From assembly GCF_000158915.1 (NCBI RefSeq), contig NZ_GG657754.1, positions 5,560,560 to 5,610,004 on the forward strand: DNA of 49,445 bases, read 5' to 3'. A model generated the notes under the pieces. The model was not told where the DNA came from. It was given only the letters and a program-made list of their open reading frames with translations, and did not search any database. Positions 14,426 to 22,971 of this stretch are shown one piece after another (within the stretch, counting starts at the first letter, position 1; every line of letters starts with the position of its first letter). Source of the DNA: Streptomyces himastatinicus ATCC 53653 (GTDB taxonomy: Bacteria; Actinomycetota; Actinomycetes; Streptomycetales; Streptomycetaceae). A program made the translations under genes and the position numbers.

Positions 14426-16930
14426 GTGCCGGAAGTCAGTGAGGCAGTAACAGTACCCGTCCAGTCCAACCTTCCCTTGCGTCGTTATCGCAGCCTGGTT
14501 GGACGGGAAAATGTGGTCCGGCATGCAATTGATATCCTGGACGAGGAACATCCCGCCGAGAACGTCTTGATCTACGGCCCGGCCGGCTCCGGCAAGACAT
14601 CCGTCGCCATCGAAGCCGTCCACCGTATGACCGCCGTGAAGCCGCAAGACCGGCACCTGCATTTTGACGCACTGGTCTGGCTCTCAGCCCGACCAGCGAT
14701 TCTGACCGTGGACGGCGTGCTGCGATCACCGCTGGTCTGCGGAACATTGAGCGACTTCGTCACTAATATCTGTGCAGTTCTTGGGCGGACCGATGTGATG
14801 CGGGCATTGCCCGACGAACAACCTGCGTTGCTGCGTGCTGCACTGTCCCAGAAGTCGACCCTGATCGTCGCCGACGACCTTGACGAGGTCGAGGACGAAA
14901 GAGTGCTCTCCTTTCTGAGCTCACTTCCTGGTGTCTGCCGTGTACTCGCAACCGCGAGGTCGCAGCTCGACTTCGGGAAGCCTGTCCGGCTCGGCCCGCT
15001 CTCGTTCCCGGAAGTCCAGGACTTGCTGCGGCAGATTCAGGACGGGGAGGACATCAGACTGTCATATGCCGAGGCAACACGGCTGCACGAACTTTGCGGC
15101 GGTATACCCCTGGCGATCGTCTGGGCTGTGAACCTGGTGCGGCTGGGTTACGACGTTTCGCACATACTCGACAATTTCGGCGAGACGACTAGCGATCTCC
15201 TTAAGTTCTGTTTCTTCAAAGCATGGGACTCCGTTCAGGGGACACCCGTCGGCGAGCTCTTGGTCGCGATTGCCCTGTTCTCGGACGGAGCCTCACTTGA
15301 GCTTGCCCGCCGGACGTCCGGTCTGACCGACCGGCGATTGGATTTCGATCGTGCACTGGTGAAACTACGGCGACTCGGAGTCCTGGAGGCTACCGCCACG
15401 CGATTGAATCTTCTACCTATGACAAGGACGTACATCATGGGAAGCATCATGCCTCAGCCATCCGGCTCCGACGGGGACGATGTCCGGACCCGCTGGGTGG
15501 ACGCCCTTGCCGACCACGTTGCGCGAAGCCTTGCCCAGCCGCGATGGCAGGATTGTTTTGACCTGCTGGAGGTCGAACGCGCCAACATTGAGAGTTTATT
15601 TGAGTGGGCGCGCACTCGTCAGAACGAGACGGTGTACGCCCGGGCCTCGGCGCTCTACTCGGATGTGAGCTACTTCTTATTCTGCCGTGGGTACTGGAGC
15701 CAGTTGGTGGACCACGGTAATTGGGCACTCCCCGCGCTTCGTGCGCAGGGTCTGGGCGAGGAATACCTGACTGTACTGCTGACGTGGGTCTCCAGGGTCC
15801 ACCTGTTGCGTGGAGACGAGGTAAACCTACGCGCCTGCTTCGATGAGGCAACGGACTTCGTCGCAACCTCACCGCCGGATGCGCGGCTGCTCTACGAGGC
15901 GATCATCGATTACAACCGGGTGACTCATCTCAACCCGCAAGCTGGCGAACACAATGCGCCCTCGAGCGTGCAGAAGCTCCGCAGAGTTGCCGACGTATTC
16001 CGTGAGCTCGGCCGGGACGAGTGGTTCGCACGCGTTGTAAACCGACTTGGCAACATGCTCTCCGCATCCCAGGACTCCGATGCCGCCATCGAGGCATTCA
16101 CCCAGGTCATCGACGCCTCCGAGCCGTATCTGGCCTTGGCTTGGGGGAAGGACATGACCGGCATCAGTAAGGGAAATCTCGGGATTCTCGCCAATCGGCA
16201 GGGCAGGTACGAGGAGGCCATTCCCCTTCTGCATCAATCGCAGAATCTCGTGGCCCAAGCCATGGACGGCGCTGTCGCACTCATGGAACTGGCCATCGCG
16301 CACTATCACCTAGGGCAACGTGCGCAAGCCCTCGCACTGGCAATCCAAGCGCGTACCGCAGCCGCGGCACTCGACCTGGCTGTCAGTATCGCGGAGTCCG
16401 ACACCTCATGGGAAAAGGAGGTGCTGCCGCAGTTGCTGGCGGAGTCGGCCACCGCACGCGCCAACGTTAACGCAATCGCTCTCGACCCGGAAACAGTCGA
16501 GCAGATCGACCAGCTACTTCAGCAGGCCACCGAGGGTGGTATGGCGGATCTGAGTTCTGTGCATCTCGAAGAGCAACTGGGAATACAACTACAGGAACTC
16601 GTTCTCGAAACCGCCGCAACAGCGACACCGCCTCCCCAATGGGCAAGCGGCGACTACGGACCACTCAACCTGGGCCGACGCTTCATCGAGTACCACAAGG
16701 AATCCATTCGATCTCAGCTGTGTCTGCCCAACTGCCAGGGTCTCAAGCCGGAGTATGCCCAGTCGTTGTCGTTCCGCAACGGAGAAACGGGCGGCCTCCT
16801 ACCGCTAGTGGTGAGTCTCCTCGCCACATTGAACTCAATCGAGCCAGCAATGGCGGTTCCGGTGGTAGCCGTCTTTGTCGCCCTATGGCTGGCTCGCGTG
16901 GATCTCGACAGGTTCTGTCGACAGATGTGA
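14426..16930 (+). CDS. STAND NTPase with TPR region and C-terminal membrane segments
   Basis: 834 residues. NB-ARC/STAND core: Walker A YGPAGSGKTS at about residues 50-59, Walker B TLIVADDLDE near residue 146, arginine-finger-like VLATARSQ, and the GxP motif CGGIPLAIVWAVN near residue 228. A helical winged-helix-like region follows, then TPR-like repeats over about residues 480-650 (GNMLSASQDSDAAIEAFTQV, GNLGILANRQGRYEEAIPLL, AIAHYHLGQRAQALALAIQA). The C-terminus has two hydrophobic segments (LLPLVVSLLATLNSI and MAVPVVAVFVALWLA), so the protein is probably membrane-anchored. GTG start with AAGGAG. STAND proteins sense a ligand and oligomerise; the next gene encodes a CHAT protease, a classic effector partner. 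Confidence 0.87.
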   Translation: MPEVSEAVTVPVQSNLPLRRYRSLVGRENVVRHAIDILDEEHPAENVLIYGPAGSGKTSVAIEAVHRMTAVKPQDRHLHFDALVWLSARPAILTVDGVLRSPLVCGTLSDFVTNICAVLGRTDVMRALPDEQPALLRAALSQKSTLIVADDLDEVEDERVLSFLSSLPGVCRVLATARSQLDFGKPVRLGPLSFPEVQDLLRQIQDGEDIRLSYAEATRLHELCGGIPLAIVWAVNLVRLGYDVSHILDNFGETTSDLLKFCFFKAWDSVQGTPVGELLVAIALFSDGASLELARRTSGLTDRRLDFDRALVKLRRLGVLEATATRLNLLPMTRTYIMGSIMPQPSGSDGDDVRTRWVDALADHVARSLAQPRWQDCFDLLEVERANIESLFEWARTRQNETVYARASALYSDVSYFLFCRGYWSQLVDHGNWALPALRAQGLGEEYLTVLLTWVSRVHLLRGDEVNLRACFDEATDFVATSPPDARLLYEAIIDYNRVTHLNPQAGEHNAPSSVQKLRRVADVFRELGRDEWFARVVNRLGNMLSASQDSDAAIEAFTQVIDASEPYLALAWGKDMTGISKGNLGILANRQGRYEEAIPLLHQSQNLVAQAMDGAVALMELAIAHYHLGQRAQALALAIQARTAAAALDLAVSIAESDTSWEKEVLPQLLAESATARANVNAIALDPETVEQIDQLLQQATEGGMADLSSVHLEEQLGIQLQELVLETAATATPPPQWASGDYGPLNLGRRFIEYHKESIRSQLCLPNCQGLKPEYAQSLSFRNGETGGLLPLVVSLLATLNSIEPAMAVPVVAVFVALWLARVDLDRFCRQM

Positions 16931-16956
16931 CAGGGCGGGGGCGGTGGTGGCTGCAG

Positions 16957-18318
16957 ATGGCTGACTATTTTGTCGAACCTGCGCGTTTCGCCGCACCGGC
17001 GGTGGCCGAGCTGACTCAGCAGGCACGTCTGCTGCGCCTTATCCCCGGGACTGCCAACAGCCTGGGGTTCGCCCGACCGAAAGCCCGCGAGCAGCTCGTT
17101 GAGTTCGGCCGGACGGCCTTCCGGGTGCTGTCGGACGGCGCGAAAGGTGAACTGCCCGAGCGCGGCCGTTTCGCCGCCCATCTGCTATCGGCGGTGTTGC
17201 TTCCCCAAGACCGGTTGTGGCTTCCCGCGGATGGCCCCGCGAGCCAGGTGCCTTGGGAAGCTGCTCGCGATGACGAAGGTAACTGGTTGTGCCGGGACCC
17301 TGCGTTGTCCCTCGTCCATCGCACCCGTTGGGGTGTGTACGCACGCCCTGAACACGTGGCGCCCGCCCGCCCGTCGGTTCTTGTCGCGACGGCGATGCCC
17401 CGAGGCCTGCCCAGCGCGAACGTTGAGCTGCAACGGCAGCAGCTCACGGCATTGGCCACCCGGTTCGAGCATGCGGAGGGCATGTTCCACTGGTCGGAGA
17501 ACCGGGATCTCGGCCTCATACGACAGGAGGTGGCCGAACGCCGCTGCGACATCCTGCACGTTGTCGCACACGGGAGGCCGGGCAAGATTCTCTGGGAGGA
17601 CCAGCACCACGCTGTTGTCCCTTACGAGGCCGAGGAGTTCTGCGACCAACTGGCCGGCCTGAGACTGAGCCTGGTGGTACTGAGCGTGTGTGACTCGGCC
17701 AGTCCGCCACCGCGCGGACGCTCACTGGCGGCGTCGATCACGGACCGGCTTGCCCACGCTGCCGTCGGTATGCGAGCAACCCTCGACGAATCAGCGGCAG
17801 CGCTCTTCGTCGGCGCCTTCTACGAGGGCCTGCTCGCGCACCCCGGCACGAGTCTTGATGAGATGGTTCACCGTGGCCGTCAGGCCCTGTGCCAAGCGTC
17901 GACGGAAGGAAAGGTAGACGCGGTTCAGTGGGTTCTGCCCACGCTGGTATGCCGTGACGGGGCATTGAGATTCAGCGCTGGTAGATCACAACGGCCACAG
18001 GCGACGCCAATCCCCCCAGTTGTGCCCCGTAGCCCCGCCGAGCTGCGCCTGCCGGACGGATCCCGGATACCTCTGGTTCGAGCCCGGACGATGATCGGTC
18101 GCAGCAATAGGGCGGACATCACGCTCTCGTGCTCATCGGTCAGACCGTTCCATGCGGTCATCGAAGCGACTCCAGGTGGGTACGAACTACGGGATCTCAG
18201 CATAGGTAGTTCATCCGTCAACGGGGCCTGGGCCGACCAGATCGGGCTGTCGAACGATGACTTACTCGCTTTCGGCTCGTTTGTCTGCCGATTTGTAATG
18301 GAGGAGAGCGGTGACTAA
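16957..18318 (+). CDS. CHAT (caspase-like) protease with C-terminal FHA domain
   Basis: 453 residues. The CHAT domain (residues about 100-345) shows the catalytic His in ILHVVAHGRPGKI near residue 203 and the catalytic Cys in LVVLSVCDSA near residue 243. It ends with the family's A-V-G-M-R-A-T-L and AALFVGAFYEGLL pattern. The FHA domain at about 375-450 has GRSNRADITL, the S-x-x-H-A-x-I-E core and LRDLSIGSSSVNG. FHA domains bind phosphothreonine, so protease activity may be tied to phosphorylation. The gene starts 26 bases after the STAND gene and overlaps the aminotransferase by 8 bases, tying signalling and enzymatic genes into one operon. The start is taken at ATG 16957. Confidence 0.86.
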   Translation: MADYFVEPARFAAPAVAELTQQARLLRLIPGTANSLGFARPKAREQLVEFGRTAFRVLSDGAKGELPERGRFAAHLLSAVLLPQDRLWLPADGPASQVPWEAARDDEGNWLCRDPALSLVHRTRWGVYARPEHVAPARPSVLVATAMPRGLPSANVELQRQQLTALATRFEHAEGMFHWSENRDLGLIRQEVAERRCDILHVVAHGRPGKILWEDQHHAVVPYEAEEFCDQLAGLRLSLVVLSVCDSASPPPRGRSLAASITDRLAHAAVGMRATLDESAAALFVGAFYEGLLAHPGTSLDEMVHRGRQALCQASTEGKVDAVQWVLPTLVCRDGALRFSAGRSQRPQATPIPPVVPRSPAELRLPDGSRIPLVRARTMIGRSNRADITLSCSSVRPFHAVIEATPGGYELRDLSIGSSSVNGAWADQIGLSNDDLLAFGSFVCRFVMEESGD

Positions 18319-19651
18319 ACGCCGGGGTGGCCTTCTTCATGGAGATTGGTCCGGTACATGGCCCGTCGCGGAGACCGGTGCGGGGGTGTACTTGTACGAC
18401 CGTGACGGACGCCAGTTTCTCGACGCCGTTGGAGGCGCACACGTCGTCACGATCGGACACGGCGTGAGTGAGATCGCCAACGCCATGGCCGAACAGGCAC
18501 GTAAACTGGCTTATGCCAGTTCGCGAACCTGGGTAAATGAACCGCAGCTGGAACTCGCGGAATTGATCAGATCGCGCACACCTCCAGGCCTGGTATGGGT
18601 CTACTTCACCAGCAGCGGTTCGGAAGCGGCAGAGATGGCGATGCAGTTGGCCCGGCAATATCACCTGGAGCGGAACGAGCCAGAGCGCCATAGAATCATC
18701 GGCCGGTGGCACAGCTATCATGGCGGCACCCTAGGAGCAGTCGGCATGGGGGGCCATGCCGTCCACAGGTCGCGCCTCGAACCGTACCTGCCGCGTGCCC
18801 GGCATGTGGCGTCGCCGCAATGTGCCCATTGTCCATTCGATCTGAATCATCCCTCGTGCGAGATCAAGTGCGCGACCGATCTGGTCGACGCGATTGAGCA
18901 TGCTGGCCACGAGACAGTGGCCGCATTCATCGCCGAACCCATTGGGGGTACAACAAGCGGTGCCCTCGAGCCGCCCACCGGATATTATGAATCGATTCGA
19001 TCTATTTGTGACGAGTACGGAATCCTGTTCATTGCGGATGAGGTCGTCACTGGATTTGGGCGAACAGGTAGGGACTTCGCGATCCAGCATTGGAATGCGA
19101 TACCAGACTTGATTTTGTGTTCCAAAGGATTGGCGAGCGGATATGCCCCTTTGGGTGCCGTTGTGGTGCATGAGCGTGTCGCTGACACCATCAGGGACGG
19201 TACTGGAAGCGTTTCCTTGAGAATGACGTACTCAGGGCATCCAGTGAGCTGTGCGGCTGGTCTGGCCGTGCAGCGCCATATAGCGGACCTGCATCTTGTT
19301 GACCGGTGTGCATCTATGGGCGACTATCTCAAGGAACGCTTGACCGAGATGGGCAAGGCATCCGCGTTCGTCTCAGAAGTGCGGGGCCGTGGACTTCTGC
19401 TGGCCGTGGAGTTGGCCGCCGAGCCGGACAGGGGTGTGGCGTTCCCCAGGATCGAACGGGCACAGGAACGTGTCGTTGCCGAGGCGTTTCGCCGGGGCAT
19501 GCTGTTGATGGGTGGCAGCGGTACGGCCAGTTCGCCGGACGGTGACCATATCTTGATCTCGCCACCGTTCATCCTCACCGAAGCAGAGGGCGATCTTCTG
19601 GTGGAACTGCTTCAGCAGAGCATTGCAGCAGCATTGGTCGAGGGGCACTGA
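18311..19651 (+). CDS. Class III PLP-dependent aminotransferase
   Basis: 446 residues, the usual size for the ornithine/acetylornithine/omega-aminotransferase group. Motifs: FTSSGSEAAEMAMQLAR (PLP phosphate site), HSYHGGTLGAVGMGG, the D of FIADEVVTGFGRTG, the Schiff-base Lys in LILCSKGLASGYAPLGAV near residue 272, and TYSGHPVSCAAGLAV. GTG start overlaps the CHAT stop by 8 bases, with GGAG just upstream. A small Cys cluster (C-A-H-C-P-F-x(6)-C-E-I-K-C) near residue 175 recalls the metal- or structure-related insert of some streptomycete homologues. It presumably transfers an amino group to an aldehyde or ketone made in the pathway. Confidence 0.9.
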   Translation: MTKRRGGLLHGDWSGTWPVAETGAGVYLYDRDGRQFLDAVGGAHVVTIGHGVSEIANAMAEQARKLAYASSRTWVNEPQLELAELIRSRTPPGLVWVYFTSSGSEAAEMAMQLARQYHLERNEPERHRIIGRWHSYHGGTLGAVGMGGHAVHRSRLEPYLPRARHVASPQCAHCPFDLNHPSCEIKCATDLVDAIEHAGHETVAAFIAEPIGGTTSGALEPPTGYYESIRSICDEYGILFIADEVVTGFGRTGRDFAIQHWNAIPDLILCSKGLASGYAPLGAVVVHERVADTIRDGTGSVSLRMTYSGHPVSCAAGLAVQRHIADLHLVDRCASMGDYLKERLTEMGKASAFVSEVRGRGLLLAVELAAEPDRGVAFPRIERAQERVVAEAFRRGMLLMGGSGTASSPDGDHILISPPFILTEAEGDLLVELLQQSIAAALVEGH

Positions 19652-19715
19652 TAGCTGAGAGCAGTCTTCCCGTAGCGGAAAATCTATTCACCTGCATCAA
19701 GGGGGAAGGTGGGAG

Positions 19716-21368
19716 ATGAGCTATATCGTAGCAGGCCTCGCAATTGGTCATGATTGCGGCTGCGCTCTGATACGTGACGGTCGACCAGTAGTCGCGATAT
19801 CCGAGGAGCGTCTCGATCGGCATCGTCATTCCGGTTTGTGGACCTCTTCGCTTATCTACTGTCTTCAGTACGCGGGTATCCAACTTCAAGACGTCGACCT
19901 GTTCGTCTTCAGTAGTGGCGGCCCTGATCTTCCCGCAGGCTACGACGGGGGGCTGTCTTCGCTCGGCGTCGACAAGAGTCGTGTCGTGACAGTCGACCAC
20001 CATCTGTCTCACGCGTTCGGGGCCTTCTGTCTGTCTGGCTTCGAGGACGCCGCAGTGCTCGTTCTCGACGCGGTAGGAAACTCGGAGGACACGGAGAGCG
20101 CCTATGTTGCTTCCCGGCATGGCATAGACCGTATCTCTGACCGTGACCCGGCTCGCCCGCGCTACAAGGGTATCGGTTCTACCTACGAGGCATTCACGAA
20201 CTTCCTCGGATTCAATGACGAGGAGTCTGGCAAGACAATGGCGCTGGCCGCCTACGGCGAACCCAAGCGCTTTGATGCGCCGCTGTTCGACTTCGTCGGC
20301 GGCAGGATCATGGGCCAACTAAACCAGACCCACCACTGGGGGGTCCTGGAGTTTGCTCGGGAGAATGGGCTTGCATTCGGTGAACCGTTCGATGCCGGCC
20401 AGTCACAGGGCAGCCGTGATGTGGCGGCCTATGTTCAGCAGGAGACTGAAAGAGCGTTGCTCGAGCTGATCGGTGATCTACTGAGGCGCACTGGGGCCAG
20501 GCGTCTCTGTATCTCCGGCGGTGTAGCGCTCAATTGTGTCGCCAACGAACGGATTCGCCGTGAGTATCCACAGGTTAATCTGTTCGTGCCTCCTCCGGCT
20601 TCTGACACAGGACAGCCGCTCGGTAACGCGCTTTACGGCCACTGGTACGGTTCAGGAGAGATGCCAGCCGCACATCGGGTATCCTCCTCGTTCGGCCAAG
20701 AGTACGGTGAGCAGAGCATTCGTCGCGCGCTCGCCAAATTCCCGGATACGCTTACTTATGGCCGCCTCTATCGTTACCAATTCGAGTATTTTACAGAGTC
20801 TGACCCGGCTCGCACCGCAGCTCAGCTCCTTGCGGACGGAGCGGTCATTGGATGGTTTCAGGGCGGCAGTGAACTAGGGCCTCGTGCTCTCGGTCATCGC
20901 AGCATTCTGGCGGATCCGCGGGACGTCAGGATGCGAACCTACGTGAACTCTGCCATCAAACACCGGGAGTGGTTTCGGCCCTTCGCTCCCAGCATCCTCG
21001 CGGAGGAGAGTCACCGTTACACCGGGGATGATGTAAACCGTCTGTTCATGCTGGAGAGCCCGACAATCCTGGAGTCAGCTCGAGCCGACATCGCCAGCGC
21101 GATCCACGTGGACGGCACGGCACGTGTGCAGTGCGTGATGCCTGAACAGCAGAGATTCCACCGTCTCATCAGCGAATTCGCAAAGATGACCGGAGTTCCT
21201 GCGCTGCTCAATACCTCGTTCAATGTGCGGGAACCCATCGTCGAAACCCCAGGACAAGCCTTGGGAACCTTCCTTTCCAGCGGGTTGGACTATATGGTGA
21301 TGGAGAATTTTGTGGTTTCAAAAAAGGAGCGACCGATGAGGAATTGGGGCAGCGTCGATGGCGCTTGA
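19716..21368 (+). CDS. NodU/TobZ/CmcH-family O-carbamoyltransferase
   Basis: 550 residues. The N-terminal YrdC/Kae1-like half has GLAIGHDCGCALIRDG, EERLDRHRH, the metal-binding VDHHLSHAFGAF near residue 95, and LCISGGVALNCVANERI. The C-terminal half has WFQGGSELGPRALGHRSILA, WFRPFAPSIL and LLNTSFNVREPIVETP, all diagnostic. These enzymes use carbamoyl phosphate and ATP to carbamoylate a hydroxyl group of antibiotics or Nod factors. GGTGGGAG precedes the ATG, and the stop overlaps the next gene by 11 bases. Its presence implies the cluster makes or modifies a small molecule rather than only sensing one. Confidence 0.92.
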   Translation: MSYIVAGLAIGHDCGCALIRDGRPVVAISEERLDRHRHSGLWTSSLIYCLQYAGIQLQDVDLFVFSSGGPDLPAGYDGGLSSLGVDKSRVVTVDHHLSHAFGAFCLSGFEDAAVLVLDAVGNSEDTESAYVASRHGIDRISDRDPARPRYKGIGSTYEAFTNFLGFNDEESGKTMALAAYGEPKRFDAPLFDFVGGRIMGQLNQTHHWGVLEFARENGLAFGEPFDAGQSQGSRDVAAYVQQETERALLELIGDLLRRTGARRLCISGGVALNCVANERIRREYPQVNLFVPPPASDTGQPLGNALYGHWYGSGEMPAAHRVSSSFGQEYGEQSIRRALAKFPDTLTYGRLYRYQFEYFTESDPARTAAQLLADGAVIGWFQGGSELGPRALGHRSILADPRDVRMRTYVNSAIKHREWFRPFAPSILAEESHRYTGDDVNRLFMLESPTILESARADIASAIHVDGTARVQCVMPEQQRFHRLISEFAKMTGVPALLNTSFNVREPIVETPGQALGTFLSSGLDYMVMENFVVSKKERPMRNWGSVDGA

Positions 21369-22737
21369 CAGGTCTCTGTCATTATGGCGAGGGTTCCCGG
21401 GCGAGTCTGCTGAGCAACTGAAGAGTCAAGCCATCCGTGTGCTTGCCGAGGCTGCGCAAGGCGGTCAGAAATTCGGACGTCGGAGTGATGTCTCTCTCCG
21501 CAAGCTCCGGGCCGACACGGATGGACGCAGCACATGGTTGTACCTCCCGCCCGGTCCAGAGCGTGCGCTCGGCAAGGCCATTGCTCAACTGCGCGCAGGA
21601 CAGGGGTCTCCGTACGAGATCCTTGAGAGCGTGGGGGGGCTAGTCATTGGTTCGGCCAGGGCCTCCGTGGAAGGGGTCATACTGTCAGGCGGTTCACACT
21701 GTGACGTTCTGCTCCAGGCGCACGGAAAAGACTCTGTGATCACCAAGGTGATTTCCAAACATGGGACGTCGAACGGTACGGACGGACTGCATCGCCACCG
21801 GAACGAGGCCGAGTGGCTTGCTCTTGTCGGGGCGGAAAGTGATCTGTTCCCGAGGGTGCGACTTGTGCAGGAGGATGCTGAGTCGTACGCGTTCGAGATG
21901 GATTTCTTTCCCGGTTACTCGGCTGCCGAACTGATATTTCAGCGAAGGATCTCCGGGAGTCGGCTCGCGAAGATTCTGGTCCGGATTTACGAAGAACTCC
22001 GTTCCAGCTTATATTGTCGGCCGCCGGTGCTGATCGGTAGGGTAGACCCGGATGAGAATTACGTGGCTAAGGTTCGGCGGCGCTGCGATTTGACACGTGC
22101 TGCGCTGAAAGGTGCCGATACGCCGCTCGGTGCCGTGCTTGGAGCCGACCTTATCCGGGTGAATGGCAGGCTGTGTCCCTCGCTCCCCGATCTGCTGTTG
22201 AGGATCGAGACGGACCCTTTCTGGCAGCCGATCGTCCGGCCCCGGAGGGTCCACGCCTGTCATGGAGATCTAATCCTCGAGGATATCCTTGTAGGTCCCG
22301 GTCCGGCATATGAGGTCATGCTCATCGACCCGAATCCCTATAATCAGTACGGCCTCCTGGATCTGGCGAAGACTATGCTTTCGTTGTGGATCGGATACGA
22401 ATTCATCTACTTCGATTTCTTCGAGGTTGCCGTCGAGGCTGGCGGATCCGAAGGCTGTGTTTCGGTGGACGTGATCGTTGATGCGAATGATTTCCAGAAG
22501 GAGTACGCCGAAGCGGCAGAGGGTTTTATGTGGTATGCGAGAAGCGAATTGTCCGGGGTTCTGGGGTTGCCGAAAACTGCCTTTGACAGACTTGTTCGCA
22601 TGGCGGCGTCTTTAGCCGCTCTTGCAATACCGGCGTTTCATCTCATACGGCACAACCGGCCTGACCGTGCGCTGGCGTTTGCGGCATTGGGAATCTTGCA
22701 CGCCTCATACGCCTTGGATGGTGACGCGCCGCAGTGA
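21358..22737 (+). CDS. APH-fold kinase/phosphotransferase
   Basis: 459 residues. Protein-kinase-like aminoglycoside phosphotransferase fold: the catalytic loop CHGDLILEDILV (Asp near residue 301) and metal-binding VMLIDPNPYNQYGLLDLAK are clear. An N-lobe Lys (VITKVISK) and Glu (RNEAEWLALV) precede them. The ~110-residue N-terminal extension is not recognised. The ATG overlaps the carbamoyltransferase stop by 11 bases, so the two are translationally coupled. It may phosphorylate the cluster's small molecule (as self-protection or as a biosynthetic step) or another acceptor. It is the last gene before a hairpin terminator. Confidence 0.75.
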   Translation: MALDRSLSLWRGFPGESAEQLKSQAIRVLAEAAQGGQKFGRRSDVSLRKLRADTDGRSTWLYLPPGPERALGKAIAQLRAGQGSPYEILESVGGLVIGSARASVEGVILSGGSHCDVLLQAHGKDSVITKVISKHGTSNGTDGLHRHRNEAEWLALVGAESDLFPRVRLVQEDAESYAFEMDFFPGYSAAELIFQRRISGSRLAKILVRIYEELRSSLYCRPPVLIGRVDPDENYVAKVRRRCDLTRAALKGADTPLGAVLGADLIRVNGRLCPSLPDLLLRIETDPFWQPIVRPRRVHACHGDLILEDILVGPGPAYEVMLIDPNPYNQYGLLDLAKTMLSLWIGYEFIYFDFFEVAVEAGGSEGCVSVDVIVDANDFQKEYAEAAEGFMWYARSELSGVLGLPKTAFDRLVRMAASLAALAIPAFHLIRHNRPDRALAFAALGILHASYALDGDAPQ

Positions 22738-22769
22738 CAGTTTCTGCTTGACTCAACCGTGTGCGAGGA

Positions 22770-22794
22770 GGGCCGAGTGCACGGTGCACGGCCC
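22770..22794 (+). terminator. Hairpin terminator at the end of the STAND-CHAT-biosynthetic cluster
   Basis: GGGCCGAGTGCAC followed by GGTGCACGGCCC forms a strong stem with one bulged A, 32 bases after the kinase stop. It separates the cluster from the leftward integrase gene. Confidence 0.5.
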
Positions 22795-22971
22795 GGTAAG
22801 CGGCTTGTTCTGCCGGCTGCTGGCTGGCAGTCGGCGGATGCCGCCTGTGTTGCCGGAGTCGACGCCACCGACACCGCCAGCAGTTCGATTACGAGGGGAT
22901 CCAGGGGCTCGTCGTGGACGTCGCCTGCGCTGTCGCGGAGACAACCACCATGTTCGCCGAGATGAGCCTGC
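22795..22971. other. Spacer with a possible 3' gene remnant
   Basis: One plus frame through about 22881-23067 reads QFDYEGIQGLVVDVACAVAE, then MFAEMSLLNQLEILREFSAQ. It looks like the tail of a real gene, but without a start and overlapping the integrase 3' end. I do not recognise it. No tRNA 3' end or obvious attachment site was found here. Confidence 0.25.

Noticed and set aside
12530..22737. Straightforward antibiotic biosynthetic gene cluster
   Set aside because: There is no scaffold-forming enzyme (PKS, NRPS, terpene or sugar-core synthase) and no exporter. STAND and CHAT-FHA genes lie inside the overlapping gene chain, so a plain antibiotic cluster is not supported, although a small-molecule product is still likely.
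22740..22971. Attachment site or tRNA 3' end next to the integrase gene
   Set aside because: Looked for a T-arm/CCA-like end and found none; the hairpin at 22770 reads as a terminator.
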